A DNA stretch of 64,000 bases, from contig OX638369.1 of NCBI GenBank assembly GCA_951812925.1, positions 42,155,061 through 42,219,060 on the forward strand, in the 5' to 3' direction. Below the pieces are notes generated by a model. It was not told the origin of the DNA. It did not search any database and was given only the letters and a program-made list of their open reading frames with translations. Positions 23,390-33,439 of the stretch are shown here, piece by piece. Every line of letters starts with the position of its first letter. Positions within the stretch are counted from its first letter, which is position 1. Position numbers and translations under genes: made by a program. This DNA is from Calliopum simillimum (lineage: Eukaryota > Arthropoda > Insecta > Diptera > Lauxaniidae).

Positions 23390-24170
23390 GCCAAAAATAG
23401 TTTGAACAAGACCAACAAATATTAATGCCATATCTGAACAAGAATTCATGGTACGATCTATCCAAACATATACTTCAAAGCATAAGCTCCATAAGTTTCT
23501 AGAATATAGTACCCCCAGTGTTTTCCGATGCAAATTTTATGGTGTCGCCAAACGCTTAAAAAATTCGTCAGAGGTTCGTCCAAAAACTTCTACAAAATTG
23601 TCACAAGTGATAAATTTTTTTGATTTTTGTGTATGAACCCGAAACAAAAAACCAATCAACTGTTTGGATACTTCCATTCGAAGAAAATCAAACAAAAGTC
23701 TTACGACGTCGGAGGGTGCCGAAGAAAATAGTGTCTCGGTTCTTCACGAAAACCGGTCATGTGGCTGCTGTCGCTCTTGAAAACCAAAATACCGTTAAAT
23801 TAGCATGGTACACAACCATTTGTTTGCCAGAAGTTTTAGATAAATTGACAGAAACCAACTTAAAACGACAAATCATTTTGCAAAAAAGCAATACAAGTTC
23901 TCACATATCGGCTGAAACAAGTGAGTAATTGAGCACTCAAAAGATTAATGCGTCATACGCCTTATAGACCTGACCCAATGGCACCTAATGCCTTAAATTT
24001 GTTTCCAAGAATCAAAGGACAGGCGTGTGGATAACGATTTACATCACAGGAAGAAGAGGTTGAGGCGTTTAAAACTCATGTTTTAGAGTTATAATCTTCG
24101 TCTGAAGAAACATACCCAAAAAAATATCAAAGCTTTTTAACTGTCAATACAATTTGCATCAAAAAACACT
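23390..24170 (+). pseudogene. mariner-type transposase relic
   Basis: The frame from about 23620 reads VYEPETKNQSTVWI, then FFTKTGHVAAVALE, WYTTICLPEVLDKL and IILQKSNTSSHISAE, which matches the catalytic core of mariner transposases. The second catalytic Asp (normally HHDNAS) has been lost in QKSNTSS. Downstream pieces (NALNLFPRIKGQ) and the flank before 23620 are in other frames. No terminal repeats were found. Confidence 0.8.
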
Positions 24171-24462
24171 AGGGATACTATATTCCATTTGGGAAGGAAT
24201 ACTTTGACGTTTATTGGAAAATTTAGGTAACTCCCTTTTTAGAGAACTGAAGAAGATTTCCACAACAGAATAATCTCAGTGTTGTATAGTGTTTTTTTGA
24301 GGAAAATGTCAAGGATATTGGAAAAATCCGTACTATAATGTTTTCTTGTGCTAAATGTTATAATAATATTGGAAAAAATAGCATCTCTGTCGGAAACGGA
24401 ATTTCCATTATGAAATATTTCAAATGCTCCCTCTCGAGAGGGAGATAATTATTTCGTATATA

Positions 24463-26110
24463 CAGTGTCGGCCAAAACCTAAGCACCCCCCTAGTATACT
24501 TTTTTTTATCATAAATTTTTCTATGAAAACGACGTTATTAAGTTATGATATGATTTTATTTCAGTTATTTATTCGTTTATTAATGATAAAAAAAAACATA
24601 AAAAATTCTGGCTTTTATAAAAAAAAAGTTAACATTAAAAAAAAATTTTGGTTCAGAAAATTTAACGGACAAAACTAAAGCACCCCTTCACAGTAAATTA
24701 AATAAAAATTATTTAAATTAATACTTGCTTGAAAATCCTTTGTTTTGGATGACGCTTGCACATCTCCTAGGCATAGAGTATATTAAATTATCTATAATGT
24801 CCTGCGAAATTCCTTCCCAGGCTACTTTTAATGCTTGAAATAAATCTTCCTTATTTTTGCAGTTTTCCCTATTGATTTTTGCGTTGACGATCTCCCATAG
24901 GTTCTCAATTGGGTTTAAATCTGGGGATTGGGCAGGCCAACTAAGAACTTCTATCCGTTTGTTGCTAAACCAAGCTTTGCAAAATTTTAGAGGTGTGCTT
25001 TGGATCGTTGTCCTGCTGGAACCTCCATATAAGTGGCATTTCTTCTTCAGCATAGGGTAGCATCACATCTTCAAGTATGTCAAGGTAGACGTAACGATCC
25101 ATTATTCCTTTAATCCTGTGAATCGGTCCGGTCCCTTGACCAGAGAAGCAACCCCAGACCATCACACTTCCACCTCCATGCTTTACAGTGCCTTTGCAAT
25201 ATTTTGGATTTAACCTTTGTCCATCTGGTCTGCGTACTCGCCTCATTCCATCTGAATGTTTGATATTATACTTGGATTCGTCAGAAAACAACTCAGTCTT
25301 CCATTTTTGGACACTCCAGTTAAGGTGGGCCTTGGCAAATTTAAGTCTGGCTACCCTGTTTTTTAGTGATAAGAAAGGTTTTTTTGCTGGTCGTCGACTG
25401 AATAATCCGGCTTCTACCGCTCTTCTACGGATCGTTCTTTGACTAACTTCTAAACTCAAACGGTTTTTTACTTGAGCAGACGAGACAGCAGGATCATTTT
25501 GAACTGTCCTTTTGATCAAGGAGTCTTCATAACGCGAAGTTTTACGCGGTCTTCCTCCAGAATTTGTAGGAGATATGCGACCTGTGGTCAGAAACTTTAC
25601 AATCAGTCTAGAAATAACTGATCTATTAATTGAATATTTTTTACTCAATTGATGTCGTGATAAACCATCTCTCCAATCATTGAGAATTTTAATTTTAAAT
25701 TCACTTGAGTATTTAGTTCTTGCCATTGTTCTTATCTCACCGAAAACTTTAAAGAAATGACATTTTTTGGTAAATAAAACTTCTTCTTACTTCTGCAGTA
25801 GCTTTATACATGCGTTTCTGAAGAGTTCCGTTAAATGGTACCGTTAGTATAAATCATTGAAGTAAAATTTGTAAACATAAAATTAAGGGGTGCTCTAGTT
25901 TTGTCCGTTTAAATATGCGGTTTTCTTTGTTATTAAAATTTTTACTTTTTATTTGCGAAACTCCGTATTTTTTAAGCATTAGTTTTACAATACTAAAAGT
26001 ATAAAGAAATTAAATAAATACAGAGTATACTCCAAGAACTTAATTTTCATAAAAAAATTTATGATAAAGAAAAATATGCTAAGGGGGTGCTTAGGTTTTG
26101 GCCGACACTG
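24463..26110 (-). mobile_element. Tc1-like transposon with long IR/DR ends, 1648 bp
   Basis: CAGTGTCGGCCAAAACCTAA (24463) and its exact inverse (to 26110) are flanked by TA at 24461-24462 and 26111-26112. About 200 bases in, each end carries a second related site (GGACAAAACTAAAGCACCCC near 24666 and its near-inverse near 25887). The total inverted repeat is thus about 225 bases with outer and inner direct repeats, the IR/DR arrangement of Minos and Sleeping Beauty-like elements. The transposase is nearly whole, so this is the youngest-looking element here. Confidence 0.95.
24718..25726 (-). pseudogene. Tc1-like transposase (DD34E) with one frameshift
   Basis: The start codon at 25726 opens MARTKYSSEFKIKILNDW, followed by two helix-turn-helix regions and the GRPRKTSRYED linker. 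The catalytic residues are all present: Asp in LFSDESKYN, Asp in QQDNDPKHTS, Glu in QSPDLNPIENLWE. The first frame ends at 24965 after KILQSLV. The protein continues in the next frame from about 25010 (LKFCKAWFSNKRIEVL) to 24718, so a single one-base change near 25005 separates it from an open frame. Its length of about 335 residues is normal for Tc1. Confidence 0.92.
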
Positions 26111-26234
26111 TATGTATCAAACATTATTTGTAGATCATGTAAATTTGAATAAAATAGATCCCGTTCCTTTTTATCGAGCGAAAACAGCTCCAGAGATTTC
26201 CTTAGAAAACTAGTTTTTCAAAATTTGAACGGTT

Positions 26235-26720
26235 TGTGAAAAATATCTCCTAAACCATAGGTCGTACGAAAAAAAATGCTGAAAATAGTTTGTAGGTAAT
26301 ATAATTTTCTACAAACAAGTATGTATATACTTTTTTTGTGCGATAAGCCGTTCGAGAGTTATCTCAATTTAAAAAGTACAACATATAAATATCGCGAAGT
26401 TATAAAACTTTTTAAAGTGACATACCTCCTAAACCATGAGTAATAGAAAAAAACATTGATGAGGCTTTTTCATAGTAAATCATTAAAGCTAAACAACTGT
26501 TGACTCAGTAAAATACTGTCGACCACTATTTTTTCGTAATTGCAGCCGTAAGCGAAATAATTGAAAAAAATTTATTTTCGCATTTTTTGACCGTGAATAA
26601 CTTTTTTTGGGCATGCGACTTTGCAATGTTCTTTTCACACGTTAGTTTTTATGCATTAGTGAATACAGTAACGGGAAAAAAAAATTCATTTGGAACTATT
26701 TTTCAGAATTATCCTTATTT
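26235..26720. repeat. Dispersed repeat related to the palindrome arm, copy 2
   Basis: ATCTCCTAAACCATAGGTCG, then TACGAAAAAAAATGC, and further on GCATGCGACTTTGCAATG and TTCATTTGGAACTATTTTTC repeat the order seen at 21680-21990 in the same direction. The sequence diverges by perhaps 25-30%, so these are old copies. Confidence 0.6.
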
Positions 26721-26739
26721 GCTTCGGCTAAAGCAACAT

Positions 26740-28282
26740 GGAAATCGTTCGTTAGCCGATCATTTCCGAAGTGCTCTTAGGATTTTGAAATTTTTTATTG
26801 AACACATGTTGAAATACGATGTTTAACAGAGATCCGTAAAAAATGGGGTACTCGAAAATTTTATTCAAATCACCCACAGGACAGGCGTGTATTCTCTAGA
26901 AGGGAGATTCCAGGCAGATTTACGATAAGACCCACTATGTTTTTAGTATATGTTGTATACTTTATTCATATAGTCCTTGTTGGTACAAACATCATTGTAA
27001 TCAAATAAAAAAATCGAACCTAATAATCGTATGCTACAATAAAGTCCCTGTATGAATTTATTTTATTCAACAGCTGTAATTTGCATACGAGTTTCAATTT
27101 AATTTCAGCACATCATAATCCAAAGATATGGAACCAGAAAGCGGCATATGTATATTTCACTATTAATTACTGTAAAAGCGAACAAAAAGTCACTTAATTG
27201 ACCTTGATCTTTTGCATCCTTTGATATTTTTCTGCAGAATTAATGGACCAGCGAAAAACCTTTCTAAAAATTCCATCCAACAAAAAGGAGAAAAATTAAA
27301 CAAAAAGTAATTAAAATCAATAAATGAAGCTGAAAAAAGTCCAAATAAAACACAAAAACCAGTATAAGGAAGTTATTTACGCCAACTTTAGCGAAATAAA
27401 ATATAAAGTAGGCAACAACAGCAATACCAATGCACCAGCAGCAACAGGTATCAGCAACAGCAGCATCAGTAACCAAAAGCGCAAATGTCACCATCATCGA
27501 CAGCGGTACCAAATCGCTATATAACAACGGTGCAACTCCTTAATAAAATTGAAAGTGGCAGGTTCTCCTCTTATTCTAGAAGAAGCAGCCAAAACCTTCT
27601 AGTCGTTTTTGCTATACTTTTTGAACTGAAATTCCCTTACACTCTTTTGCATTTTCGGTTACACCGGTTACCGCTTCAAAATGTAGAGATCAGGATATTA
27701 ATTTTGTGTTGATTGTCACGGTAGAGGCGTTGTTGCTTCATTACAGATGGATTTGCACATGTTTTTGTTTGCGCAGCAGCAAAAAAACAATGAAACTGTG
27801 TATTTTTTGTAGGTCCACCAAGTCGAGTACAACTTTGCACAACAACCTCACATTATACGCCACCACCACCACGTGTATGATTTGTCTAGAAATAAAAGAA
27901 CTAAACCAGAACTGAATGCAATATGCGCAACATGAAACAATTCGGAAAGTCGTAGATAATAATGGGGCAGTTTAAATGGAATAAACATACATATTTACAA
28001 AGAATATGAATTCGAATTAAAGAATCGCTAAGCCAATAAAGTGTGAGATAAATGTGATGCTGCGAGAGCTTTAGCTTATGAAAAAAGTTAAATATCAATT
28101 CAAGAAGTTGCACCTTTTAAGTACATTGTGAAAATTCTTGTATGGTCAATTTTTTAACCCCTTCTGACTTTTAAACAGTACGATTATTTAAGGAACAGCA
28201 TTAAAATATGATATCTGATATGTTAAAAGTGGGCGAGGTTCGAGTATGTTTGAAGCACAGCAACAATATTTGATATCTGAGA
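26740..28282. other. Intergenic region, possible unidentified exon
   Basis: No gene is secure. At 27420-27530 a stretch rich in CAG/CAA-type triplets is open in two frames, with ACCATCATCGACAGCGGTAC, as in opa-type fly exons or UTRs, but no splice or homology support was found. CAGATTTACGATAAGACCC at about 26916 matches the right end of the 55688-56587 element and may be a lone copy of that end. Confidence 0.35.
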
Positions 28283-28290
28283 TCTACACA

Positions 28291-28435
28291 CAGTGGCGGA
28301 TCCAGCATTGTCAAGATGGGGGGCCGATTGACTACATATCTAGATAATAACAGAATGTTTTCAAAATCTATACATATAATTTAGGTTTGAGAGAGAGGGC
28401 GATCGCCCTATCGCCCCCCCTTGGATCCGCCACTG
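28291..28435. mobile_element. hAT MITE, 145 bp
   Basis: The ends CAGTGGCGGATCCAG and TTGGATCCGCCACTG are inverted repeats. A perfect 8-bp duplication, TCTACACA, flanks the element (28283-28290 and 28436-28443). CAGTGGCGGATCCAG is a common hAT MITE end in animals. Confidence 0.93.
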
Positions 28436-28524
28436 TCTACACATTTGTTAAAAATGAGAGCGATACAACGAGTATAGCGATTTTCCAACTTTTCGATACC
28501 ACTTTTATATTACGATTTCTCTTT

Positions 28525-29020
28525 TTCGTCAAAATAGGCCTCAGCTGACTGTCTTTTGGATTCTGGTGTGTAAAAGTGGAGCCATGTTTCATCGATTGTC
28601 ACATATCGACAATAGAATTCGAATTTATTGCGGTTTAACAGCGCCAAACACTTCTCTGAAGCATCAATTCGTTGTTGGTTTGGTCGACTATGAGCTCACG
28701 CGCACCTACTTTGCACAGAGCTTTTGCATACCCAAATTTTCGTGTAAAATGGTAAAAACACTACCATCTGATATCTTTTTAATGTCAGCTAGCTCGTGCA
28801 CCTTCAATCGTTCATAACCAATTTGTGGATTTTTTTTTATGTTTTTTGGAATGACAGCATAATTTGGGCGTCTACAGCGCTCTGCATTATTTTTGCTGGT
28901 ACGACCACGTTTAAATTCATTTATCAATCCATTGTTTGGTTTCCACTGTATTTTTCTTCATCAACAAGCAATGCTTTATCAAAACTCGAAATTCACTTTT
29001 TCCTTTTTTTTCACTAACAA
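28525..29020 (-). pseudogene. mariner transposase, N-terminal and first catalytic part
   Basis: Minus strand from about 28927 reads EFKRGRTSKNNAERCRRPNY, then ELADIKKISDGSVFTILHENLGM, the DNA-binding half of a mariner transposase. After a disrupted stretch, YVTIDETWLHFYTPESKRQ near 28600-28540 gives the region with the first catalytic Asp. The C-terminal half and the ends are missing. Confidence 0.85.
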
Positions 29021-29069
29021 CAGATGCTTCACACAAAATGCTATAAGTCACGAATCAATAGTCTGATTG

Positions 29070-29500
29070 ATGTCAAATTTATGCAGGTATCATTTGAAGG
29101 TTAGTTCTAAATAAAAATTATATGGAAAAAATTCTAGTTACGCCATCTGTGTGTCATCCTACGGACTTGTTGAATGATCTGTTAACTTTTGAAACAAACT
29201 TTATATCGTCATACAATTTTCACAGCTATCTTTTGAAGATTAGTTCTTACCATGGTTGAATTACCCTGGTTGCAGCGATAACAAATACTGCTTCTTCTTA
29301 AACTGCGAAAATGACAAAATTTTTTTAGTCTTTTGACAGATAGCAAGGCAAGATCAGGGTTAAATTTTTTTATTTTGACAACTTCCCATAACCATTGTTA
29401 TTGAATCATGGTTCTTACTGAAAATAAATTTTAATTTTGTACTGTAGCGCCATCTGTGTGCCAGACACGAAACTTATCAGCCTGTGTAATATGTAAGTAC
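29070..29500. repeat. Imperfect direct repeats with GCGCCATCTGTGTG
   Basis: GTTAGTTCTAAATAAAAATT ... ACGCCATCTGTGTGTCA (29100-29157) is echoed at 29242-29463 (GATTAGTTCTTAC ... GCGCCATCTGTGTGCCA). These flank the mariner relic and may be remnants of its non-coding ends or of a neighbouring old element. Confidence 0.4.
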
Positions 29501-29739
29501 CTGGTAAGGACTGCCCCAGAAAAATTTGGCACTTTGTTTTTCACCAATAAAAAAATATGTAAGGGAATGTAAGCGGTTATGAGCCGGGTTTTGTTTTTGA
29601 GCCATAACTTTTTACTGGTCCAACCGATTCAGGTGTTTTATATATCGTTCAAAAGGTAAGAAATGCGACGTAGGAAGTTATTTCATCACATTCAAAAGTT
29701 ATGGCTATTTTTTAAAGTACTTTTTTTTTAGCAATTTAA

Positions 29740-30440
29740 AATTTGTATCCGGGTATGAGACACCTAGAAAAATGCAATGAAAATCAGAAAATATGAAATA
29801 AAAACCATATAACTATGCCTAAACACAAACTTTTATTCATTCAGAAAGCCTTGAACATCATAATCGCTGTCGCAATGTTTGCAAGTGTAGAAGCTTGCCT
29901 TTATGTCTGCACACTCTGCATGGACAGGTCGCTTGCATGTATTACATACGATGGTATTGGCAGCGGTCAACTTGTTCGGCAAAAACCTTAAGCAAATGAC
30001 ACAAAAGTCTCCATCGGCATCGGATGGTGTGGATCGTTTTATACGTTTAGCTGGTGGTGACTTCATCGGCTTTGCTTTCTTTTGTATCCTTTTTTTATCT
30101 TCCAATATATATGAAATAAAAATCCCATGACTGTGTATTAGCACAAACTTTTATTCATTTTTCGTAACATTAATATTGATATTTGATAGTTGCACTAGAT
30201 TTTGGTTCGAAAGAAAAAATTTCCATATCGTTACAAATTTTATATCCGGGTATGAGACACCTTTTAAAATGAAATTTAAATTAGAAAATGCGAAATAAAA
30301 ACACCATAACTGTACGTAAACACATGTATCATTACATACATGTCGATATTTGACAGTTGCACACGATTTGGGTTCGAAAAAAAAGTGTCTTATACCCGGA
30401 TACATGATGTGTCTCATACCCGGATACATGATACTTTTTA
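29740..30440. repeat. Repeated block with TATCCGGGTATGAGACACC
   Basis: The motif appears at about 29746 and 30240 on the + strand and twice inverted at about 30388-30430 (GTCTCATACCCGGATACATG). Each + copy is followed by a GAAATAAAAACC..ATAACT segment and ACAAACTTTTATTCATT. The layout suggests subterminal repeats of a transposon that also carried the zinc-finger ORF at 29833-30144. Confidence 0.5.
29833..30144 (-). pseudogene. Cysteine-rich (PHD/RING-like) C-terminal fragment, probably transposon-derived
   Basis: The last 60 residues hold CVICLRFLPNKL, CNTCKRPVHAEC and FYTCKHCDSDYD, that is CxxC, CxxC, H/C and CxxC pairs as in PHD-like treble-clef fingers. They follow a basic KSPPAKRIKR stretch. 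Such a finger is found at the C-terminus of some insect pogo/Tigger-type transposases, and the ORF sits among repeats, so a transposase tail is likely; this is inference. No DDE domain is visible upstream. Confidence 0.5.
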
Positions 30441-30675
30441 AGAAAAGCCAAAAAAATTATTTTAACCATTAATATTTGCACAAACCCAAATCGTATCACA
30501 AAGTAGATATAAAACACTAAACGCTTACGCATGACACTTCCCATTTCCAGTTGACTAAATCCAAAATATAACACTTTGAAACAGATCATAAAAAACTTTT
30601 TACAGTCGAGTTGCGACCTAAGGTGTATAACTTAAATAAGCAATAGATTTTTCCACTTCGGTGTTGGCTTAAAAA

Positions 30676-30915
30676 CCAGGGGCCTTACTCTGTAATGCGA
30701 TGCGATAGGAAATGCGTTGCGAAAGCTAGATTCGATGCGAAAAATAATTGCCACTCTATAAATCTTTCGCATTGGGAGTAGCGTTGCCAACGATGTCTCA
30801 CTGAAAACGCTACTTCCAATGCGAACGATTTACAGAGTGGCAATTATTTTTCGCATCCAAACTAGCTTTCGCAACGCATTTCCTATCGCATCGCATTACA
30901 GAGTAAGGCCCCTGG
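30676..30915. mobile_element. Palindromic MITE, 240 bp
   Basis: CCAGGGGCCTTACTCTGTAA at 30676 returns inverted to 30915, and the arms continue almost without mismatch for about 110 bases (AATGCGATGCGATAGGAAAT ... GGGAGTAGCG). The loop is about 20 bases. No target duplication is clear. Confidence 0.85.
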
Positions 30916-31139
30916 TCATGGTAAGAGAATAGTTCGACAGTAGTCAGATTGGCAATATTAGTTTTGCATCATTGAAAAAATCGACTGCCTCATCCCCTAA
31001 TGAATTTTTTTTTAAATTTTGTTTTTTTAATTATTAGTGAGTGATATAACAAACATAAATAACCTTACACTATAAACAAATATGTTTATATTATATCAAA
31101 ATATTTTACTTTTTTCTTAAGACCCTTCATTAAGATTTA

Positions 31140-32010
31140 TACAATTGTTTCGTCGACAGTACCGTACGACCTTCGCCACTTTTTTTTGAAATCTTTTAAA
31201 TTTTTTGCAGTACTTTAACTCTTCTAAATATCTGATTTCATTAGAGCCCAATATCTCTCAAAAAGTCGAAGCTCTGGGCAGTTAGGTGGATTTGCATTTT
31301 TGGGAACAAAATTTACATTATTGCTATTGCCATTATATGGTGGCTCTAGAGTAGTGAGAGGTTGCTAAATCAAGCCAAAATATTACAGTACCCTCGTGCT
31401 CACGAATAAATGGCAAAAAACGTTTTTTAAGGCATTCATCAATATACATTTTCGAGTTAATTGTGTCCTGTGTTACAAAAAAACTGCTTCTCAGGCCGCA
31501 GGTGCATATGGTCTGCCAAACCATATACTGCTAGGGAAATTTTGTGATTTTCTTCCCTTTAAATTTGCTCTATACCTGCCCCTTGTTCGAACAGGTATAA
31601 AATTCGTGTCCTGGTAGCTGTTTAAAATCTGCCTTAACGTATATTTCATCGCCCATTATGTAGCAGTCAAATGTAGTCAGGTAACCGACATATAAATTTC
31701 GAGCTCGCTTGTGAGACTCTAACTGCTTTTCATTGGAACGGTCTGGTACTTTTTGAACTCAGTAGGTCTGTAGCTTAGTTTTTTTCTTTAGTCTGCTTAT
31801 AGAAGATTTTGAGGTTCCTATCTGGCAGCCATATTTCGTTCTGAAGTGTTGGGATTCTGCTTAAAAAGACGCTTCACCTTTTTCACCAACTGTGGGTCTA
31901 TAGTTACTGGCTTTTCTACCTGAACTCTTTTTCCGCGTAATAAGTTGACCCATTCTATAATTCGAAATAACCCTTTGGACAGTTCTTTTTGATGCTACCC
32001 GTTTTTTAAA
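31140..32010 (-). pseudogene. DD37E-type (ITmD37E-like) Tc1/mariner transposase relic
   Basis: Read on the minus strand with several frame changes: KRTVQRVISNYRMGQLITRK, a decayed SISRLKKK segment, MGDEIYVKADFKQLPGHEFYT (first Asp), VWQTICTCGLRSSFFVTQD, INSKMYIDECLKKRFLPFI, VIFWLDLATSHYSRATI (second Asp) and NNVNFVPKNANPPNCPELR, then FERYWALMKS (Glu). This order is that of insect ITmD37E-like transposases. It has several stops and shifts, and no terminal repeats were found. Confidence 0.75.
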
Positions 32011-33235
32011 CTATGACTGAATATTTTAATTCAGTTTTTTTCAGGTAAGTGTACAAAATGAGTTCGCGCTATTTTTCTTGATTGCTAGATATCTTAATCG
32101 TTTGAAGTTTGTTTACCAAGTGTAATATATTTTTTTAATCGTAATGTTATCTAGAAAAAATAGCACCCATATTTCGACCTGCACGATCATCAGGTAAATC
32201 ATAATCTTAAAGAATAAAAGGGACAAATTTTTCTGCGGCAGTCCTTAGGTATCATGTAGGTATTGTACCCATATGCTGGGTACAATCAAATAGTACCATT
32301 GAATTAAACGACACTTTAATACGCGGCATCTCGTAAATTGTACAGGTTATGTTGATGAAATTTTGTAGGCAAGTTGTCATACAAATTTTTGAGGCAAAAG
32401 TTCAAAGTCTCTAAAAGTGTAGTTGCATATCTGACATTAAAAAGCAAACTACCTATAAACATTTTGTACAAAATGGGTTAAATCATTAGCATGAACTTGA
32501 ATTGGATAAATTTAAGTGATTTTTCATTATCGAATATCTTTGCCTAAAGAGGGATACAAAAGTGACAATAATAGCAAAGAATTTTGAAGGTCATGCAAAG
32601 AAAAAAATTGTTTTTTTGCAGCCTACACCGACCGACTTCAACTTCTTCGACTTTGCTCATCTTCTTTGTTACTTATATAATTATGCTATGTTCTTTTCTG
32701 TACGAAATTATGAAACTTTGGCTGATTTTAACCGAACAAGAACAACGAAAAGTTGTTTCATAAATGTCACTTTTTGACAGTTTTTTCTGCTTAAAAAAAA
32801 AAAAACGGGGAAAATGACGAAGGGAAATAAAAGCGACAAAAGAAGAAAATTTTTATTAAGGTAGGTCGAAATTGAATACGAAAACAACAAGAAAAAGGTA
32901 TCCACTCTAATGTCAACTGTTTGTTTTAACTGCGTGAATTTCCTTTTTTCTTCCACTTTTGTACGCCTACAAATATGCAAATTTGGCGACTGTTGATGGA
33001 CTCTTATACGTGAAAAGGACCCAACAACATACAAACGATGTTCAAATATTGCCATTCACTTTTGAATTGTTAAACATTTTCAAATAAATTAATGGTTTTT
33101 CTTGAAAAAAAAATGTGTTATTGTGTTTCGAAAACCTGACCTGATAGAGAAAAACCGATTGCAGATTCGAATTCAGCGCACTAAATAACCCTAGAATCAC
33201 TATTTGGTTGCTCCAGTCGAAAATCGTGTAGACCA
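32011..33235. other. Spacer without recognisable gene
   Basis: AT-rich. Frames of 60-115 codons between 32562 and 33272 are low in complexity and show no domain. The right edge borders the Transib fragment. Confidence 0.5.
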
Positions 33236-33439
33236 GTGTATTTAGAGCTATATGGCTGGTATTCAATGCCAATCAGTATGCATAAAATTATTTGTCATGC
33301 TACTTCTGTAATTACTTATTTTACAGTCCCGATTGGACAACTCTCAGAAGAGGCAAAAGAGGCTAGGCATAAAGATTGCAGGCGCTTTAAAGTATCTAAC
33401 ACAAGGAAAAATTCAAGAGAAAATACAAATAAAGATTAA
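33236..33439 (+). pseudogene. Transib transposase, C-terminal fragment
   Basis: The frame reads YGWYSMPISMHKIICHATSV, then VPIGQLSEEAKEARHKDCRR, NTRKNSRENTNKD and a stop. The IGxLSEEAxEARNKDxRRFR pattern is the C-terminal catalytic segment of Transib transposases and corresponds to the end of the RAG1 core that carries the last acidic catalytic residue. The usual LLISSDP continuation is cut off by the stop codon. A CACTGTG at 33662-33668 could be the right end of this copy, but no left end was found. Confidence 0.72.

Noticed and set aside
27264..27527. 87-codon hydrophobic minus-strand frame.
   Set aside because: It is the reverse complement of A-rich and CAG-type sequence, which always gives Leu/Phe/Cys-rich frames.
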